Notes: generated from the sequence alone by a model not told the origin. A stretch of DNA of 64,000 nt from Acidimicrobiales bacterium (GCA_040219515.1 JAVJSI010000009.1:301457-365456); one strand, 5' to 3'; numbered from the stretch's first letter, positions 54,203 through 63,861 are shown. Program-made: numbers and translations.

Positions 54203-55368
54203 CAGAGGCGTTCGATGATGGTGACGTTGGCCTGACCGCCGCCCTCGCACATGGTCTGCAGGCCGTAGCGGCCGCCGGTGCGCTCGAGCTCGTGCAGCAG
54301 CGTGGTCATCAGCTTGGCGCCGGTGGCGCCGAGTGGGTGACCGAGGGCGATGGCCCCGCCGTTGACGTTGACCTTCTCATGGGGGATGTCGTGCTCCTTC
54401 ATCCACGCGAGCGGCACCGGCGCGAACGCCTCGTTGCACTCGAAGAGGTCGAAGTCGTCGATCTTCATCCCGCTCTTCTCGAGCGCGTACGCCGTGGCGG
54501 GGATGGGCCCGGTGAGCATGTAGATCGGGTCGTCGCCCCGTACCGACATGTGATGGATGCGGGCCCGGGGCGTGAGATCGTGGTCCTTCAGCGCCTGCTC
54601 GGAGGCGATCAGCAGCGCGGCCGAGGCATCGCAGATCTGGCTGGCGCACGCCGCGGTGAGGCGGCCCCCTTCGACCAGCGGCGAGAGCTGCTGCATCTTC
54701 TCGAGCGAGCCGCCACGGCGAGGGGTCTCGTCCATCGTCACGTCGCCGATCGGTTCGATCTCACGATCCAGACGACCTTCGTCGATCGCCCGGATGGCCC
54801 GTTCATGGCTCTCGAACGCGAAGCGCTCGCACTCGTCGCGGCTGATGTCCCACTTCTCGGCGATCATCTCGGCCCCACGGAACTGCGAGACCTCCTGGGT
54901 GCCGTAGCGATCGACCCAACCGGTCGAGCCGGAGAACGGGTCCTCGAACCCGAGCTCGCCCGCCAGTGTCATCGCCGACGAGATCGGGATCTGTGACATC
55001 TGCTGCACACCGCCCGCCACGACCAGGTCCTGCACACCCGCCATGATGCCCATCGCCGCGAAACTCACCGCCTGCTGGCCGGAGCCGCACTGGCGATCCA
55101 CGGTCGTGCCGGGCACGGCCTCGGGCATACCGGCGGCGAGCCACGCGGTGCGGGCGATGTCGCCGGCTTGGCCGCCGACCGAGTCGACATTGCCGAACAC
55201 GACGTCCTCGACCGCCTCGGGGTCGATGCCGGTGCGGGCGATCAGCGCGGTGATGGCCGCCGCGCCGAGATCGGCGGGATGGAGATGCGACAGGCCGCCG
55301 CCCCGCTTGCCGGTGGGAGTCCTCACGGCGTCGACGATGTAGGCGTCTGATCGGGATGCGTCGGTCAT
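54202..55368 (-). CDS. Acetyl-CoA acetyltransferase (canonical thiolase)
   Basis: 388 residues from the ATG at 55368. Catalytic residues are complete: nucleophile Cys94 in VDRQCGSGQQ, His344 in GGAIALGHPLGATG and Cys374 in TMCEGGGQAN. The length is that of a classical thiolase. It cleaves 3-ketoacyl-CoA with CoA in beta-oxidation or joins acetyl units. It contrasts with the two Cys-less thiolase-like cassettes elsewhere in the window. It is the first gene of a leftward pair with the LLM oxidoreductase. Confidence 0.93.
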   Translation of the reverse strand: MTDASRSDAYIVDAVRTPTGKRGGGLSHLHPADLGAAAITALIARTGIDPEAVEDVVFGNVDSVGGQAGDIARTAWLAAGMPEAVPGTTVDRQCGSGQQAVSFAAMGIMAGVQDLVVAGGVQQMSQIPISSAMTLAGELGFEDPFSGSTGWVDRYGTQEVSQFRGAEMIAEKWDISRDECERFAFESHERAIRAIDEGRLDREIEPIGDVTMDETPRRGGSLEKMQQLSPLVEGGRLTAACASQICDASAALLIASEQALKDHDLTPRARIHHMSVRGDDPIYMLTGPIPATAYALEKSGMKIDDFDLFECNEAFAPVPLAWMKEHDIPHEKVNVNGGAIALGHPLGATGAKLMTTLLHELERTGGRYGLQTMCEGGGQANVTIIERL

Positions 55369-55466
55369 GGCGCCAACGGTATCCACCGATGTGCCGGGCA
55401 AGCCTCATCCGGAACCCACGACCCGGGCTGACGCGGCGGGGACAGATTCGTGCAAGTCTGAGCGCC

Positions 55467-58439
55467 ATGGAACGGATGTGGCGTCAACTCGGCTTTCTTC
55501 TGGGCAAGTTCTGGTGGGCGGTGCTCGCCGCCGTCGTGCTGATCACCGGCGTTCTCGCCATCGGCGCCAGCAAGATCGAGTTCGCCACCGGTCAGGACTC
55601 GTACCTGAATGCCGACAGCCAGGCCGCAATCGACAACGTGGTGTTCCAGGAACAGTTCGGCGGCGAGGCCGTCATCCTCCTCTTCACCGCCGACGACGAC
55701 GCCCTCATTCCCGACCTCTTCAGCGACGCGAACCGCGAGGAGCTGGCGCGGGTCGAGAGCGAGCTCCGGGCCATCCCCGAAATCGACTCGGTGATCACGC
55801 CGCTCACGTCGGTCACGTTCAGCTCCCGCATCATCGACGAGGGCGTGGGCACCGCCGGATTGCGCCACGCGGTCGAGGACGACCCCGATCCCGACTCGAA
55901 GGCACTGCGCGAGGCCGATCTCCAGACCACGCTGTTCCGGCTCAGCGCCGCGGGCGACGCGGATCTCGCGAGCCGCGAGTGGGTCGAGTTCCTCCTCTAC
56001 GACAACACGGGCTTCGAACTCGAAGGCACTGACATCACGGTCACCCCGCCGCTCGCCGAGCGCAACCTCCGTGAGTCGCTCAAGAGCACGTTCCCCGATC
56101 AGCAGACGGCCGTCGGTGGCGTGATCATCGAGGGCAACGCCGATCTCGACACCTTGTCGTCGGCCACCGAGCAGGTGCTCGAGATCATGAACTCGGCCGA
56201 GCTCGATGGTTGGACGATCGTCACCACGGGCTCCCCTGTCTTCCTGAAGGACATCAACGACTACCTCCAGGGCGGCATGCTCACCCTCGGCGCCGCGGCC
56301 CTCGGCCTGATGGCCCTCGTGCTGCTGATCGCGTTCCCGGTGCGGTGGCGCCTCGTGCCGCTGCTGTCGGTGGTCATCGCGGTGGCCTGGACCTTCTCGC
56401 TCCTCGGTTTCATCGGCATCGACCTCTCCCTCGTCACCATCTCGGGCCTCCCGATCCTGATCGGCATCGGCGTCGACTTCGCCATCCAGGTGCAGAACCG
56501 CGTGGAGGAGGAGGTGGTCCTGGCGCGCAGCGAACATCCGATGCGAGAAACTCTCGCCAACCTCGGACCGCCGCTCACCGCAGCCACGGTGGCCGCCGCC
56601 CTCGCCTTCCTGGTCCTACGCGTCTCGCTCGTGCCGATGATCCGCGACTTCGGCGTGATGCTCGCCATCGGCATCGTCGTCATCCTCATCGTCGGCATCG
56701 TCGTCCCCACTGCGGTGCTGGGTATCCGCGAGTACAAGGCTCGCACCACGTCGGTCACCGAACCGACCCGCATCGAGCGGATGATCGTCAAGCTCGGCAG
56801 CCTGCCGCAGAAGGCCGTCGTGCCGCTGATCATCGCGTCGGTCGGCGTGCTCGTCGCCGGCATCGCACTCGAGGACCGGTTCGAGATCCAGAGCGACCCG
56901 ATCCGTTGGGTGAACCAGGACACCCAGACCGTCCGCGACATCGACACCCTGAAGGACGAGACCGGCTTCGAGAGCACCCTCGGCGTCCTCGTGGCCGCCA
57001 ACAACATCAACGCCCAACCGGTGGTTGACACGCTCTTCGACTTCGTCTCCACCTGGGACAGCGTCGACGAGCCTCGGATCGCGACCAGTTCGAGCATGGT
57101 CTCGACCATGTCGAAGATCATCAACATCGAGGGCGCCACGCCGGTCGCGCCCCGCAGTGAGGACCTCGAACTGCTGATCGGTGTCATGTCGCCTGACATC
57201 GAGCGCGCCCTCGTGGCCGAGGATCGCACGGCTGCGCAGGTCAACTTCCGCCTCGCCCCCGCCTCGCTCGACGACGATGCGATCCTCGTGGCCGAGATCG
57301 AAGCCGACCTCGCCAATCGCATCGCCGCACTCGATCTCCCGGCCGACTCGATCCTGCTCACCGGCCTCGAAGAGGGCGAACCCGCCATCCGCGCGGTGCC
57401 CGCCGGCCTCGCCGTCGTCGGCGTCGGCCTGCTCGAGAACCTCTCGGCCAACCGGGCCGTGCTCACCTATCTCGCGCTGGCGGTGGCCGGTCTCTGGTTG
57501 TTGCTGCGCCATCGCAGCGTCACCCGGGCCCTGCTCGCCATGGTGCCGGTGCTGCTGGCCGTCGGCGCGTCGTCGGTCATCGTCGCGGTCGCCGGACTGA
57601 CGTTGAGCCCGCTCACGACGGTCAGCGGGCCGCTCGTCATCGCGTCGTGCACCGAGTTCAGTGTGTTGATCCTCGGCCGCTATCTCGAGGAACGACAGCG
57701 CGGACTCTCCCCGCAGGAGGCGACCGACCGGGCATCGGCCCGCACCGGCCGGGCATTCTTCACCTCGGCCCTCACGACGATCTTCGGTTTCGGTGTGCTG
57801 GTCTTCTCGGCGCTGCCGCTGCTGTCCGACTTCGGCCTCATCGTCACGATGAACGTCGCCGTGGCCCTGCTCTCGGCCCTCGTGGTGATGCCACCGCTCC
57901 TGGTCTGGGCCGACAGCCGAGGATGGATCGGCACCACGGTCACTTCTTCGCAGGACTCGGCCCACGGAGTGGTCCTGGCCGACAAACCCCGGCCCGGCCT
58001 GGCAATCGGCGCGGTCGCGCTCACCGCCCTGGCCGTCGTGCTCTTCCTGGGCGCCGACACCGAGGACGGCGACGCCAACGACACCGAGTTCACCGCCGTC
58101 GCCCTGCCGACCACCACGACCACCACGACGACCACCACCACGCTGCCGCCCGGCGAGGAGCCGGAGGAGATCGACATCTCGCAGTTCGGCACCGAGCAGC
58201 CGGACGGCCTCGTACCGAGCACGCTGTATCTCTACATCACCCAGGCCGGCGGCGACCCGCAACGGGCCGTGTGCACCGGCGCGATCCTGGGCGAACGGGT
58301 CGACCTCGATGTACTCGTCACCCAGCTGGTACCCGGCTTCCCCGACGAGGCGATGGTTCCCGTGATCCAGGCGGGCCTCGACTGCGGACTCGATCAGGAG
58401 ACACTCGACGCCGCGACCGAGATCGCCCGAGGCGGCTGA
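55467..58439 (+). CDS. MMPL/RND-family transporter with extra C-terminal domain
   Basis: 990 residues from the ATG at 55467. The first helix is at about 10-33. Two clusters of membrane helices follow: residues about 270-440 (including LILIGIGVDFAIQVQNRVEEE, the RND proton-relay-like region) and about 650-830. Two periplasmic loops precede them. Near residue 855 a further helix leads to a Thr-rich linker (TTTTTTTTTTTLPPG) and a 75-residue external domain with two Cys. MMPL proteins export lipids or complex glycolipids. The C-terminal addition is unusual. It is a lone rightward gene. Confidence 0.9.
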   Translation: MERMWRQLGFLLGKFWWAVLAAVVLITGVLAIGASKIEFATGQDSYLNADSQAAIDNVVFQEQFGGEAVILLFTADDDALIPDLFSDANREELARVESELRAIPEIDSVITPLTSVTFSSRIIDEGVGTAGLRHAVEDDPDPDSKALREADLQTTLFRLSAAGDADLASREWVEFLLYDNTGFELEGTDITVTPPLAERNLRESLKSTFPDQQTAVGGVIIEGNADLDTLSSATEQVLEIMNSAELDGWTIVTTGSPVFLKDINDYLQGGMLTLGAAALGLMALVLLIAFPVRWRLVPLLSVVIAVAWTFSLLGFIGIDLSLVTISGLPILIGIGVDFAIQVQNRVEEEVVLARSEHPMRETLANLGPPLTAATVAAALAFLVLRVSLVPMIRDFGVMLAIGIVVILIVGIVVPTAVLGIREYKARTTSVTEPTRIERMIVKLGSLPQKAVVPLIIASVGVLVAGIALEDRFEIQSDPIRWVNQDTQTVRDIDTLKDETGFESTLGVLVAANNINAQPVVDTLFDFVSTWDSVDEPRIATSSSMVSTMSKIINIEGATPVAPRSEDLELLIGVMSPDIERALVAEDRTAAQVNFRLAPASLDDDAILVAEIEADLANRIAALDLPADSILLTGLEEGEPAIRAVPAGLAVVGVGLLENLSANRAVLTYLALAVAGLWLLLRHRSVTRALLAMVPVLLAVGASSVIVAVAGLTLSPLTTVSGPLVIASCTEFSVLILGRYLEERQRGLSPQEATDRASARTGRAFFTSALTTIFGFGVLVFSALPLLSDFGLIVTMNVAVALLSALVVMPPLLVWADSRGWIGTTVTSSQDSAHGVVLADKPRPGLAIGAVALTALAVVLFLGADTEDGDANDTEFTAVALPTTTTTTTTTTTLPPGEEPEEIDISQFGTEQPDGLVPSTLYLYITQAGGDPQRAVCTGAILGERVDLDVLVTQLVPGFPDEAMVPVIQAGLDCGLDQETLDAATEIARGG

Positions 58440-58452
58440 CTCAGGGCTCGGT

Positions 58453-59235
58453 TCAACCGGGCTTGCGGCCGATCGTCGCGATCGACGCCGGGCTCAACAT
58501 CACGAACCCGGGTGCGCGCACCTGGGCCATCGCGGCGTCGCCATCTTCCTCGGTCACCATGCCGGCAGCGACGAGGTGCGGGATGGCGCGCTCCAGGGCC
58601 ATGAACCACCATTCGCCGCTCGGCTCGCCGGGCCGCATCGCCCACAGGTCGCCGACGATGTCGAGATCGACGAGACCGTGGGCCCGCATCCGATCGAGGA
58701 TCTGGAGCCCGAAGTTCGGGTCACGCCATTCCTCCTGACCACCGGCCGAGATGATCTGGTGGATCGAGCGATACGGCTCGGCCAGACCCTGCTCACCGAA
58801 GCCGAGGAACTGGCCGTCCTCGAGCACGAGCCATCCCCCGGGCTTGAGCGCCTCGATCAGCTTCGGGATGACCTCCTCGCGGCTCGGCACGTGTTGCAAC
58901 ACGGCCCGAGCGTGGACGATGTCGAAGTGTTCACGAGGCAAGGGATCGGTCGCGATGTCGTGCTCGCGGACGATCACGTTGTCGGGCATGTCGGCGTGGA
59001 ACTGGATGTCGATGTCGGTCGACATCACCCTTCCCTCGGACCCGACCTTCTCCGCCAGCCAGGCGCTGACCGTTCCCGCACCGGCCCCCAGTTCGAGCAC
59101 ATGCATGCCCGATGTGACGCCGATGCCGTCGAGTACCACGAAGGTCTTCGGGTCTCGCGCGGCCGCCAACATGCCGAGTCGAACCCGCTCGATGTCCACC
59201 TCACTGTCGGCGGTTCCGTAGCTTTCCTGGCTCAT
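58453..59235 (-). CDS. SAM-dependent methyltransferase
   Basis: 260 residues. The SAM motif is LELGAGAGTVSAWLAEKVG (residues 49-67), followed by DIDIQF, an acidic GYDIATDPLP-type region (EHDIATDPLP) and HARAVLQHVPSREEVIPKLIEALKPGGWLVLEDG. This is a Methyltransf_25-like small-molecule methyltransferase. The substrate is unknown. It is leftward and overlaps the KshA-like Rieske gene by 4 bases, so the two are coupled. Confidence 0.88.
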   Translation of the reverse strand: MSQESYGTADSEVDIERVRLGMLAAARDPKTFVVLDGIGVTSGMHVLELGAGAGTVSAWLAEKVGSEGRVMSTDIDIQFHADMPDNVIVREHDIATDPLPREHFDIVHARAVLQHVPSREEVIPKLIEALKPGGWLVLEDGQFLGFGEQGLAEPYRSIHQIISAGGQEEWRDPNFGLQILDRMRAHGLVDLDIVGDLWAMRPGEPSGEWWFMALERAIPHLVAAGMVTEEDGDAAMAQVRAPGFVMLSPASIATIGRKPG

Positions 59236-60314
59236 GGTCCTTGTCTCCCCTTCGCAAGTCTCTCGAAAGCAATTCTCTCGAGGGCAATGGCATCACCGTC
59301 GACGTAGAACTGCGCGGCCCATTTCCTGAACTTCAGGATCGGTCCGTCGGTCGCCGCCAGCGCCGGCGCCGGCTGCTGGATCTTGTTGTCGAAGATCACG
59401 TTGTCCTCGGCCATCTGCTTCTTCAGGTCACGCACCAGCGCCTGGCCGACGCTCGCCGGCCCCCGCACCCGATAGAGCTTCATCGACCAGGTCGTCTCCC
59501 AGTCGATCGGCACGGTCACGTTGAAGAAGACCGTGTCGACGATGCCCGAGAAGCGGGCCACCGAGAAACCCGGGCCGTAGCCGTCGGTGTCGATCCGCCC
59601 ACTGGTGGGTCCACGGGGCGTTGCGAAGTCGACCGTCGAGCGGAGTCGGTTGAAGTAGCCGTCGAACTCGAGCGACTCGAGTTCCGGCACACTGGCGGCG
59701 CCGTGCACGGTGCGCAGGTGGACGTAGTCGGGTCCGTTCTCGGCCAGTTCCTGCCACGGGCACCGCACCGTCCACTCGGCCGGCTCGAGCGGCACCCACT
59801 CGTCGGTGAGGTATTCCGAGAGGTCGGGGATCTCCCACAACGGTGCCTGGGTCGGATCAGGGTGGAACCAGAACATCACGAGCCCGTTGCGTTCGAGCGT
59901 CGGATACGCCCGCAGGCGGGCCTTCCTGTTCACCTGATCGGCGTAGGGGATGCGTGCGTTGGTGCCGTCGGCCGCCCACTCCCACCAGTGATACGGACAC
60001 ACGAGATTGCCGTTCTCGACCCGTCCCCCGATGCCGATGTTCGCCCCCAGGTGTGGGCAGTACGCATCCATCACGTGGGCGACGCCGTCGTCGTCGCGCC
60101 ACAACACCAGGTCGCGAGCCAAGAGGCGAACGGGTCGCACCTCACCTCGGGCCAGCTGGTCGCCGAGCGTGACCGGATACCAGGCGAACGGAAAGGCCGT
60201 GTAGTAGGGAAACCGCTCGAGCGACGTCATCGACGACTCGGGGAAGGCGGCCAGCCCGGCCGCGGCCTGGCGGGCGATGCCTTGCAGCGGCGTCTCGCCG
60301 TCGAACGGTTCCAC
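59232..60314 (-). CDS. KshA-like Rieske [2Fe-2S] oxygenase
   Basis: 360 residues from a GTG at 60314 (the ATG at 60230 would give 332 residues; upstream codons show coding bias, so GTG is chosen). The Rieske motif is CPHLG and then CPYHWW 17 residues later, and the context FAWYPVTLGDQLARGEVRPVRLLARDLVLWRDDDG matches KshA-type 3-ketosteroid 9-alpha-hydroxylases. The C-terminal iron site is in LAENGPDYVHLRTVHG. It needs a reductase (KshB type), not present here. It is divergent from the acyl-CoA dehydrogenase with 62 bases between starts. Confidence 0.88.
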   Translation of the reverse strand: MEPFDGETPLQGIARQAAAGLAAFPESSMTSLERFPYYTAFPFAWYPVTLGDQLARGEVRPVRLLARDLVLWRDDDGVAHVMDAYCPHLGANIGIGGRVENGNLVCPYHWWEWAADGTNARIPYADQVNRKARLRAYPTLERNGLVMFWFHPDPTQAPLWEIPDLSEYLTDEWVPLEPAEWTVRCPWQELAENGPDYVHLRTVHGAASVPELESLEFDGYFNRLRSTVDFATPRGPTSGRIDTDGYGPGFSVARFSGIVDTVFFNVTVPIDWETTWSMKLYRVRGPASVGQALVRDLKKQMAEDNVIFDNKIQQPAPALAATDGPILKFRKWAAQFYVDGDAIALERIAFERLAKGRQGP

Positions 60315-60376
60315 GCCGTGACAGTAGGCGGCGGCCCGGTTGGCGTCGATCGGACAGGAACGGGAGACTCCCTGCG

Positions 60377-61600
60377 ATGACCGCCACCGACGAGATCCAC
60401 GAGCCCGCCGACCATGCGGCCTACCGAGCCCAGGTGCGGGCCTGGTACGACGAGAACGCCACGCCGAAGACCCCCGACGATCCATGGGCGACCACCGTCC
60501 ACTCCGATCCCGAGCAGGCCACCCGCCACTTCGAGAACTCGAAGGCGTGGATCGGCAAGCTGTACGAGGCCGGGTACTCCGGCATCGCCTGGCCGGCCGA
60601 GTACGGCGGGGGTGGTGGGGAGTCCTGGATGACCCGCATCGAGCGTGAGATCGCGGGCGACTACGACGAGTGGACCGGCTTCCCCGGCGCGACGATCGCC
60701 ATGCTCGGCCCCACGTTGTTGCGCCACGGCACCGAGGAGCAGAAGAAGGAGTACATCCCCAAGCTGCTCTCGGCCGAGCTCACGTTCTGCCAGCTGTTCA
60801 GCGAACCGGGGGCCGGTTCCGACCTCGCTTCGCTCGGCGCCAAGGCCGTGCGTGACGGCGACGAGTTCGTCGTGAACGGGCAGAAGGTGTGGAACAGCTC
60901 GGCCCAGTACACCGACTGGGGCTTCCTGCTGGTGCGCACCGACCCCGACGCCCCGAAACACAAGGGCATCACCTTCCTGCTCGTCGACATGTCGACGCCG
61001 GGCATCGAGGTGCGGCCGCTGGTGCAGATCAACCGCTCGGCCCACTTCAACGAGGTGTTCCTCAACGAGGTCCGTATCCCCGTCGCCAACGTCGTCGGCG
61101 AGATCAACGAGGGCTGGGGCCCGGCTCGCACGGTGTTGTCCAACGAGTCGGCCTTCATCGCCGGCAACCGCATTCCCACCGGGGCCAAGCTCCGCGATCT
61201 CGCCGAACTCAGCGGCTGTGCCGACGACCCGGTCATCCGCCAGGGCCTGGCCGACTACCTCGCCCGAGAACACATCGCCGGTTGGATGGGCGAACAGGTG
61301 CAACAGGCGATCCGGCGGGGCGAGATGCCACCGATGGACCCGGGCCTGCTCAAGTTGCTCGCCTCGGACAACAAGCGCCGGGCCGGCGACCTCGCCATGC
61401 AGATCCTGGGCGTTGCCTCGATCGCGGGCGACGCTCCCGAGGTGTTCTGGGCCCAGATGGAGCTGATGGGCCGCTACGGCATCTCCATCGGCGGCGGCAC
61501 CGACCAGGTGCTCAAGAACAACATCGGCGAGCGTTCGCTCGGGTTGCCGCGCGAGCCCGGCTACGACAAGAACCAGGCCTGGCGCGACATCCCCAAGTAG
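60377..61600 (+). CDS. Acyl-CoA dehydrogenase
   Basis: 407 residues with the family features: GYSGIAWPAEYGGGG, CQLFSEPGAGSDLASLGA, VVNGQKVWNSSAQYTDWGFLL, and a C-terminus GISIGGGTDQVLKNNIGERSLGLP. FAD-dependent oxidation of an acyl-CoA is the expected reaction. It resembles the 408-residue protein at 21383-22609 but the two are different genes, not an adjacent heteromeric pair. The start at 60377 is divergent from the Rieske gene. Confidence 0.92.
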   Translation: MTATDEIHEPADHAAYRAQVRAWYDENATPKTPDDPWATTVHSDPEQATRHFENSKAWIGKLYEAGYSGIAWPAEYGGGGGESWMTRIEREIAGDYDEWTGFPGATIAMLGPTLLRHGTEEQKKEYIPKLLSAELTFCQLFSEPGAGSDLASLGAKAVRDGDEFVVNGQKVWNSSAQYTDWGFLLVRTDPDAPKHKGITFLLVDMSTPGIEVRPLVQINRSAHFNEVFLNEVRIPVANVVGEINEGWGPARTVLSNESAFIAGNRIPTGAKLRDLAELSGCADDPVIRQGLADYLAREHIAGWMGEQVQQAIRRGEMPPMDPGLLKLLASDNKRRAGDLAMQILGVASIAGDAPEVFWAQMELMGRYGISIGGGTDQVLKNNIGERSLGLPREPGYDKNQAWRDIPK

Positions 61601-61613
61601 CTGCGCCGCCCAT

Positions 61614-62027
61614 TCAGCCGCAGCAGGGGCGACCGTCGCTCGTGACGACCTCGTTCTGGAGCTGGTCGGCCTCGCCGGTCTTGACGTACCACTCCCATCG
61701 GGTGTCGTCGGGGCCGGTGACCCACGTTTCGGTCTTCTCGGCATAGCAACAGACCGTGTCGTCGATGCCGGTGGTCTCGAGACCGTCTCCGCTCAGACGG
61801 GCCTCCGCCGCGGACACCTGGTCGGCCGTCTCGACCTCGACACCGAGATGGTTGATCGTTCCTCCTCCGGCGGCGTTCTCGAAGAGCACCAGCTTGAGCG
61901 GGGGCTGGTCGATGGCGAAGTTGGCGTAGCCGGGCTTCACCTTGGCAGGTTCGGTGGCGAACATCTTCGAGTAGAAGTCGATGGCCTCGTCGAGGTTGCT
62001 GACGTCGATGGCAAGTTGCAGTCGCAT
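61614..62027 (-). CDS. arsI: ArsI/CadI-type VOC-family C-As lyase
   Basis: 137 residues from the ATG at 62027. The vicinal-oxygen-chelate fold shows MRLQLAIDVSNLDEAIDFY, INHLGVEVE, and TWVTGPDDTRWEWYVKTG. The family's adjacent Cys pair is at 93-94 (DTVCCYAEK) and a further CC lies at the C-terminus (GRPCCG), both marks of ArsI/CadI, which cleaves C-As bonds of trivalent organoarsenicals. Likely metal ligands are Gln4, His60 and Glu112. It is divergent from the arsR-type gene, with the palindromic operator between them. Confidence 0.88.
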   Translation of the reverse strand: MRLQLAIDVSNLDEAIDFYSKMFATEPAKVKPGYANFAIDQPPLKLVLFENAAGGGTINHLGVEVETADQVSAAEARLSGDGLETTGIDDTVCCYAEKTETWVTGPDDTRWEWYVKTGEADQLQNEVVTSDGRPCCG

Positions 62028-62053
62028 GAATCTCTCCTGGGTTCACTTCGATG

Positions 62054-62070
62054 ATGGTCGATATGACCAT
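62054..62070. promoter_or_regulatory. Palindromic operator candidate between arsI and arsR
   Basis: ATGGTC-GATAT-GACCAT is a perfect 6-bp inverted repeat 27 bases upstream of the arsI start. A second GATAT lies at 62086-62090 and a CAATATGA near 62106. ArsR-type repressors bind AT-rich palindromes of this kind and release on As(III). Confidence 0.65.
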
Positions 62071-62108
62071 CTGATGCAACCTTGCCTGATGTATCGATAT
62101 CTGTCAAT

Positions 62109-62459
62109 ATGAATCTCATGAACATCACGCTGTCGTCCCCGTGCTGCACTCCCCTGCAGGCGGCACCCCTGTCGGAGGCCGATGCCGACGAGCTGGCCGG
62201 TCTGCTCAAGGCGCTGGCCGACCCCGTGCGGCTACGGCTGCTGAGCTTCATCGCCGCGACCGAGAACGGCGAGGCCTGCGCCTGCGACCTGACCGAGCCG
62301 ACCGGCCGCTCCCAGGCCACGGTGAGCCATCACCTCACGCAGCTCACCCAAGCCGGCATCCTCGAGCGCGAGCAACGCGGCAAGTGGGCGTGGTTCAGCC
62401 TCAACCACGACCACCTCAACAGCATCTGCGCCGCAGTCTGCGCGTCTGGGTCGGACTGA
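62109..62459 (+). CDS. arsR: ArsR/SmtB-family metalloregulator
   Basis: 116 residues from the ATG at 62109 (62118 is also possible). The winged HTH reads LKALADPVRLRLLSFIAATENGEACACDLTEPTGRSQATVSHHLTQLTQAGIL. The metal-site Cys are C12 and C13 in the N-terminus and C57 and C59 in EACACDL, combining the CgArsR-type N-terminal CC with the classical ArsR Cys-x-Cys. It represses the divergent arsI until As(III) binds. It is followed after 8 bases by the aldehyde dehydrogenase gene. Confidence 0.9.
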   Translation: MNLMNITLSSPCCTPLQAAPLSEADADELAGLLKALADPVRLRLLSFIAATENGEACACDLTEPTGRSQATVSHHLTQLTQAGILEREQRGKWAWFSLNHDHLNSICAAVCASGSD

Positions 62460-62466
62460 CGCAACG

Positions 62467-63861
62467 ATGCCGGCGTCGACCTTTGCGGTGCACAACCCGG
62501 CCGACGGTTCGGTCGTCGCCGAGGTCGCCGGTTCGTCCGCAGCCGATGTCGATCGAGCGGTGGCGTCCGCTCGCACTGCCGGTCCCGAGATGGCGCGTCT
62601 CACCGAGTTCGAACGGGCCGACCTCCTCCACGCCGTGGCCGACCTCCTCGCGACCAGGGTCGAGCCACTGGCCGCACAGATGACAGCGGAGTCCGGCAAG
62701 CCCATCGCCACCGAAACCCGCGACGAGGTGACCGAGGTGGCGGAGATCTTCCGACTCGCGGCCGAGGAGACGAAGCGGCTCGAGACGCATGTCATGCCGA
62801 GCATCGAGCGGACGAAACGTGTCTTCACCCACCGCAAGCCCGTGGGTGTCTACGCCCTCCTCACCCCCTTCAACTTCCCGATGAACATCCCGGCCGAGCT
62901 CGTGGCCGCCGCCCTCGGCGGGGGCAACACCGTGGTGCTGAAGCCGAGCGAACACACGCCCCTGTCGGGAGCGGCGCTGGTCGACGCCGTGATCGAGGCA
63001 GGGTTCCCCGAGGGTGCGATCTCGGTCGTGCAGGGCGATGGGGACATCGGCCGAGCTCTCGTCACCCACGACGGCGTCGACGGCATCGGGTTCGTCGGTT
63101 CCAACACCACCGCCGAGGCCATCGTGCGGTCGGCCGGCCTGAAACGCACCCTCATCGAGGCCTCGGGCAACGGTCCTCAGATCGTGCTCGACGACGCCGA
63201 CCTCGAGCGGGCCGCCGGGGCCGCCGTGTGTGGCGCGACCTTCGTCGCCGGACAGTGCTGTGTCGCCACCGAGCGGCTGCTCGTGCACCGCTCGATCCAC
63301 GACGAGTTCCTCGACGCGCTCATGGCGGCCGCTGACGCGCCGGTGCTCGGTCATCCGCTGGACGAGGCCACCACATTCGGGCCGGTGAACAACGCGGTGG
63401 TGGCCGACCGCATGGAGGCCCACGTCGCGGATGCGGTCGGCGCCGGAGGTCGGATTCTCCTCGGCGGAAATCGACGGCCCGACCTCGGCTCACCGCTCTT
63501 CTGGCCGCTCACGATCATCGACGGGGTCACGCCAGCGATGCGGGCATTCCGGGAAGAGACCTTCGGGCCGATCCTTCCGATCACCGTGTTCGACGACGAT
63601 GCCGGCGCAATCGCCCTGGCCAACGACTCGGACCTCGGTCTCCAGGCTGCCGTGTTCACCGCCTCGCTCTCGCGGGCCCATCGCTTCATCGACGAGCTCC
63701 GCACGGGCACCGTCTTGATCAACGAGTCGACCAACTTCTGGGAGCAGCATCCACCCTTCGGCGGCGCCGGCGGCACGCGGACGGGTTGGGGCCGTATCGG
63801 CGGCAAGTACACGATCCAGGACATGACCGACCTGCGCACGGCCATCATCGACGTGCGTTAG
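62467..63861 (+). CDS. Aldehyde dehydrogenase family protein
   Basis: 464 residues with the family motifs: TPFNFPMNIPAELVAAALGGGN, GIGFVGSNTTAEAI, LIEASGNGPQIVL (general base Glu) and FVAGQCCVATERLLV (nucleophile Cys in QCC). It oxidises an aldehyde to an acid with NAD(P). Similarity is to broad-range and succinate-semialdehyde-type enzymes; the substrate is unknown. Its stop overlaps the stop of the following gene on the other strand by 3 bases. Confidence 0.9.
   Translation: MPASTFAVHNPADGSVVAEVAGSSAADVDRAVASARTAGPEMARLTEFERADLLHAVADLLATRVEPLAAQMTAESGKPIATETRDEVTEVAEIFRLAAEETKRLETHVMPSIERTKRVFTHRKPVGVYALLTPFNFPMNIPAELVAAALGGGNTVVLKPSEHTPLSGAALVDAVIEAGFPEGAISVVQGDGDIGRALVTHDGVDGIGFVGSNTTAEAIVRSAGLKRTLIEASGNGPQIVLDDADLERAAGAAVCGATFVAGQCCVATERLLVHRSIHDEFLDALMAAADAPVLGHPLDEATTFGPVNNAVVADRMEAHVADAVGAGGRILLGGNRRPDLGSPLFWPLTIIDGVTPAMRAFREETFGPILPITVFDDDAGAIALANDSDLGLQAAVFTASLSRAHRFIDELRTGTVLINESTNFWEQHPPFGGAGGTRTGWGRIGGKYTIQDMTDLRTAIIDVR

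Noticed and set aside
58108..58145. Short tandem ACC/ACG repeat
   Set aside because: It encodes the Thr-rich linker of the MMPL protein and is not a CRISPR or satellite array.
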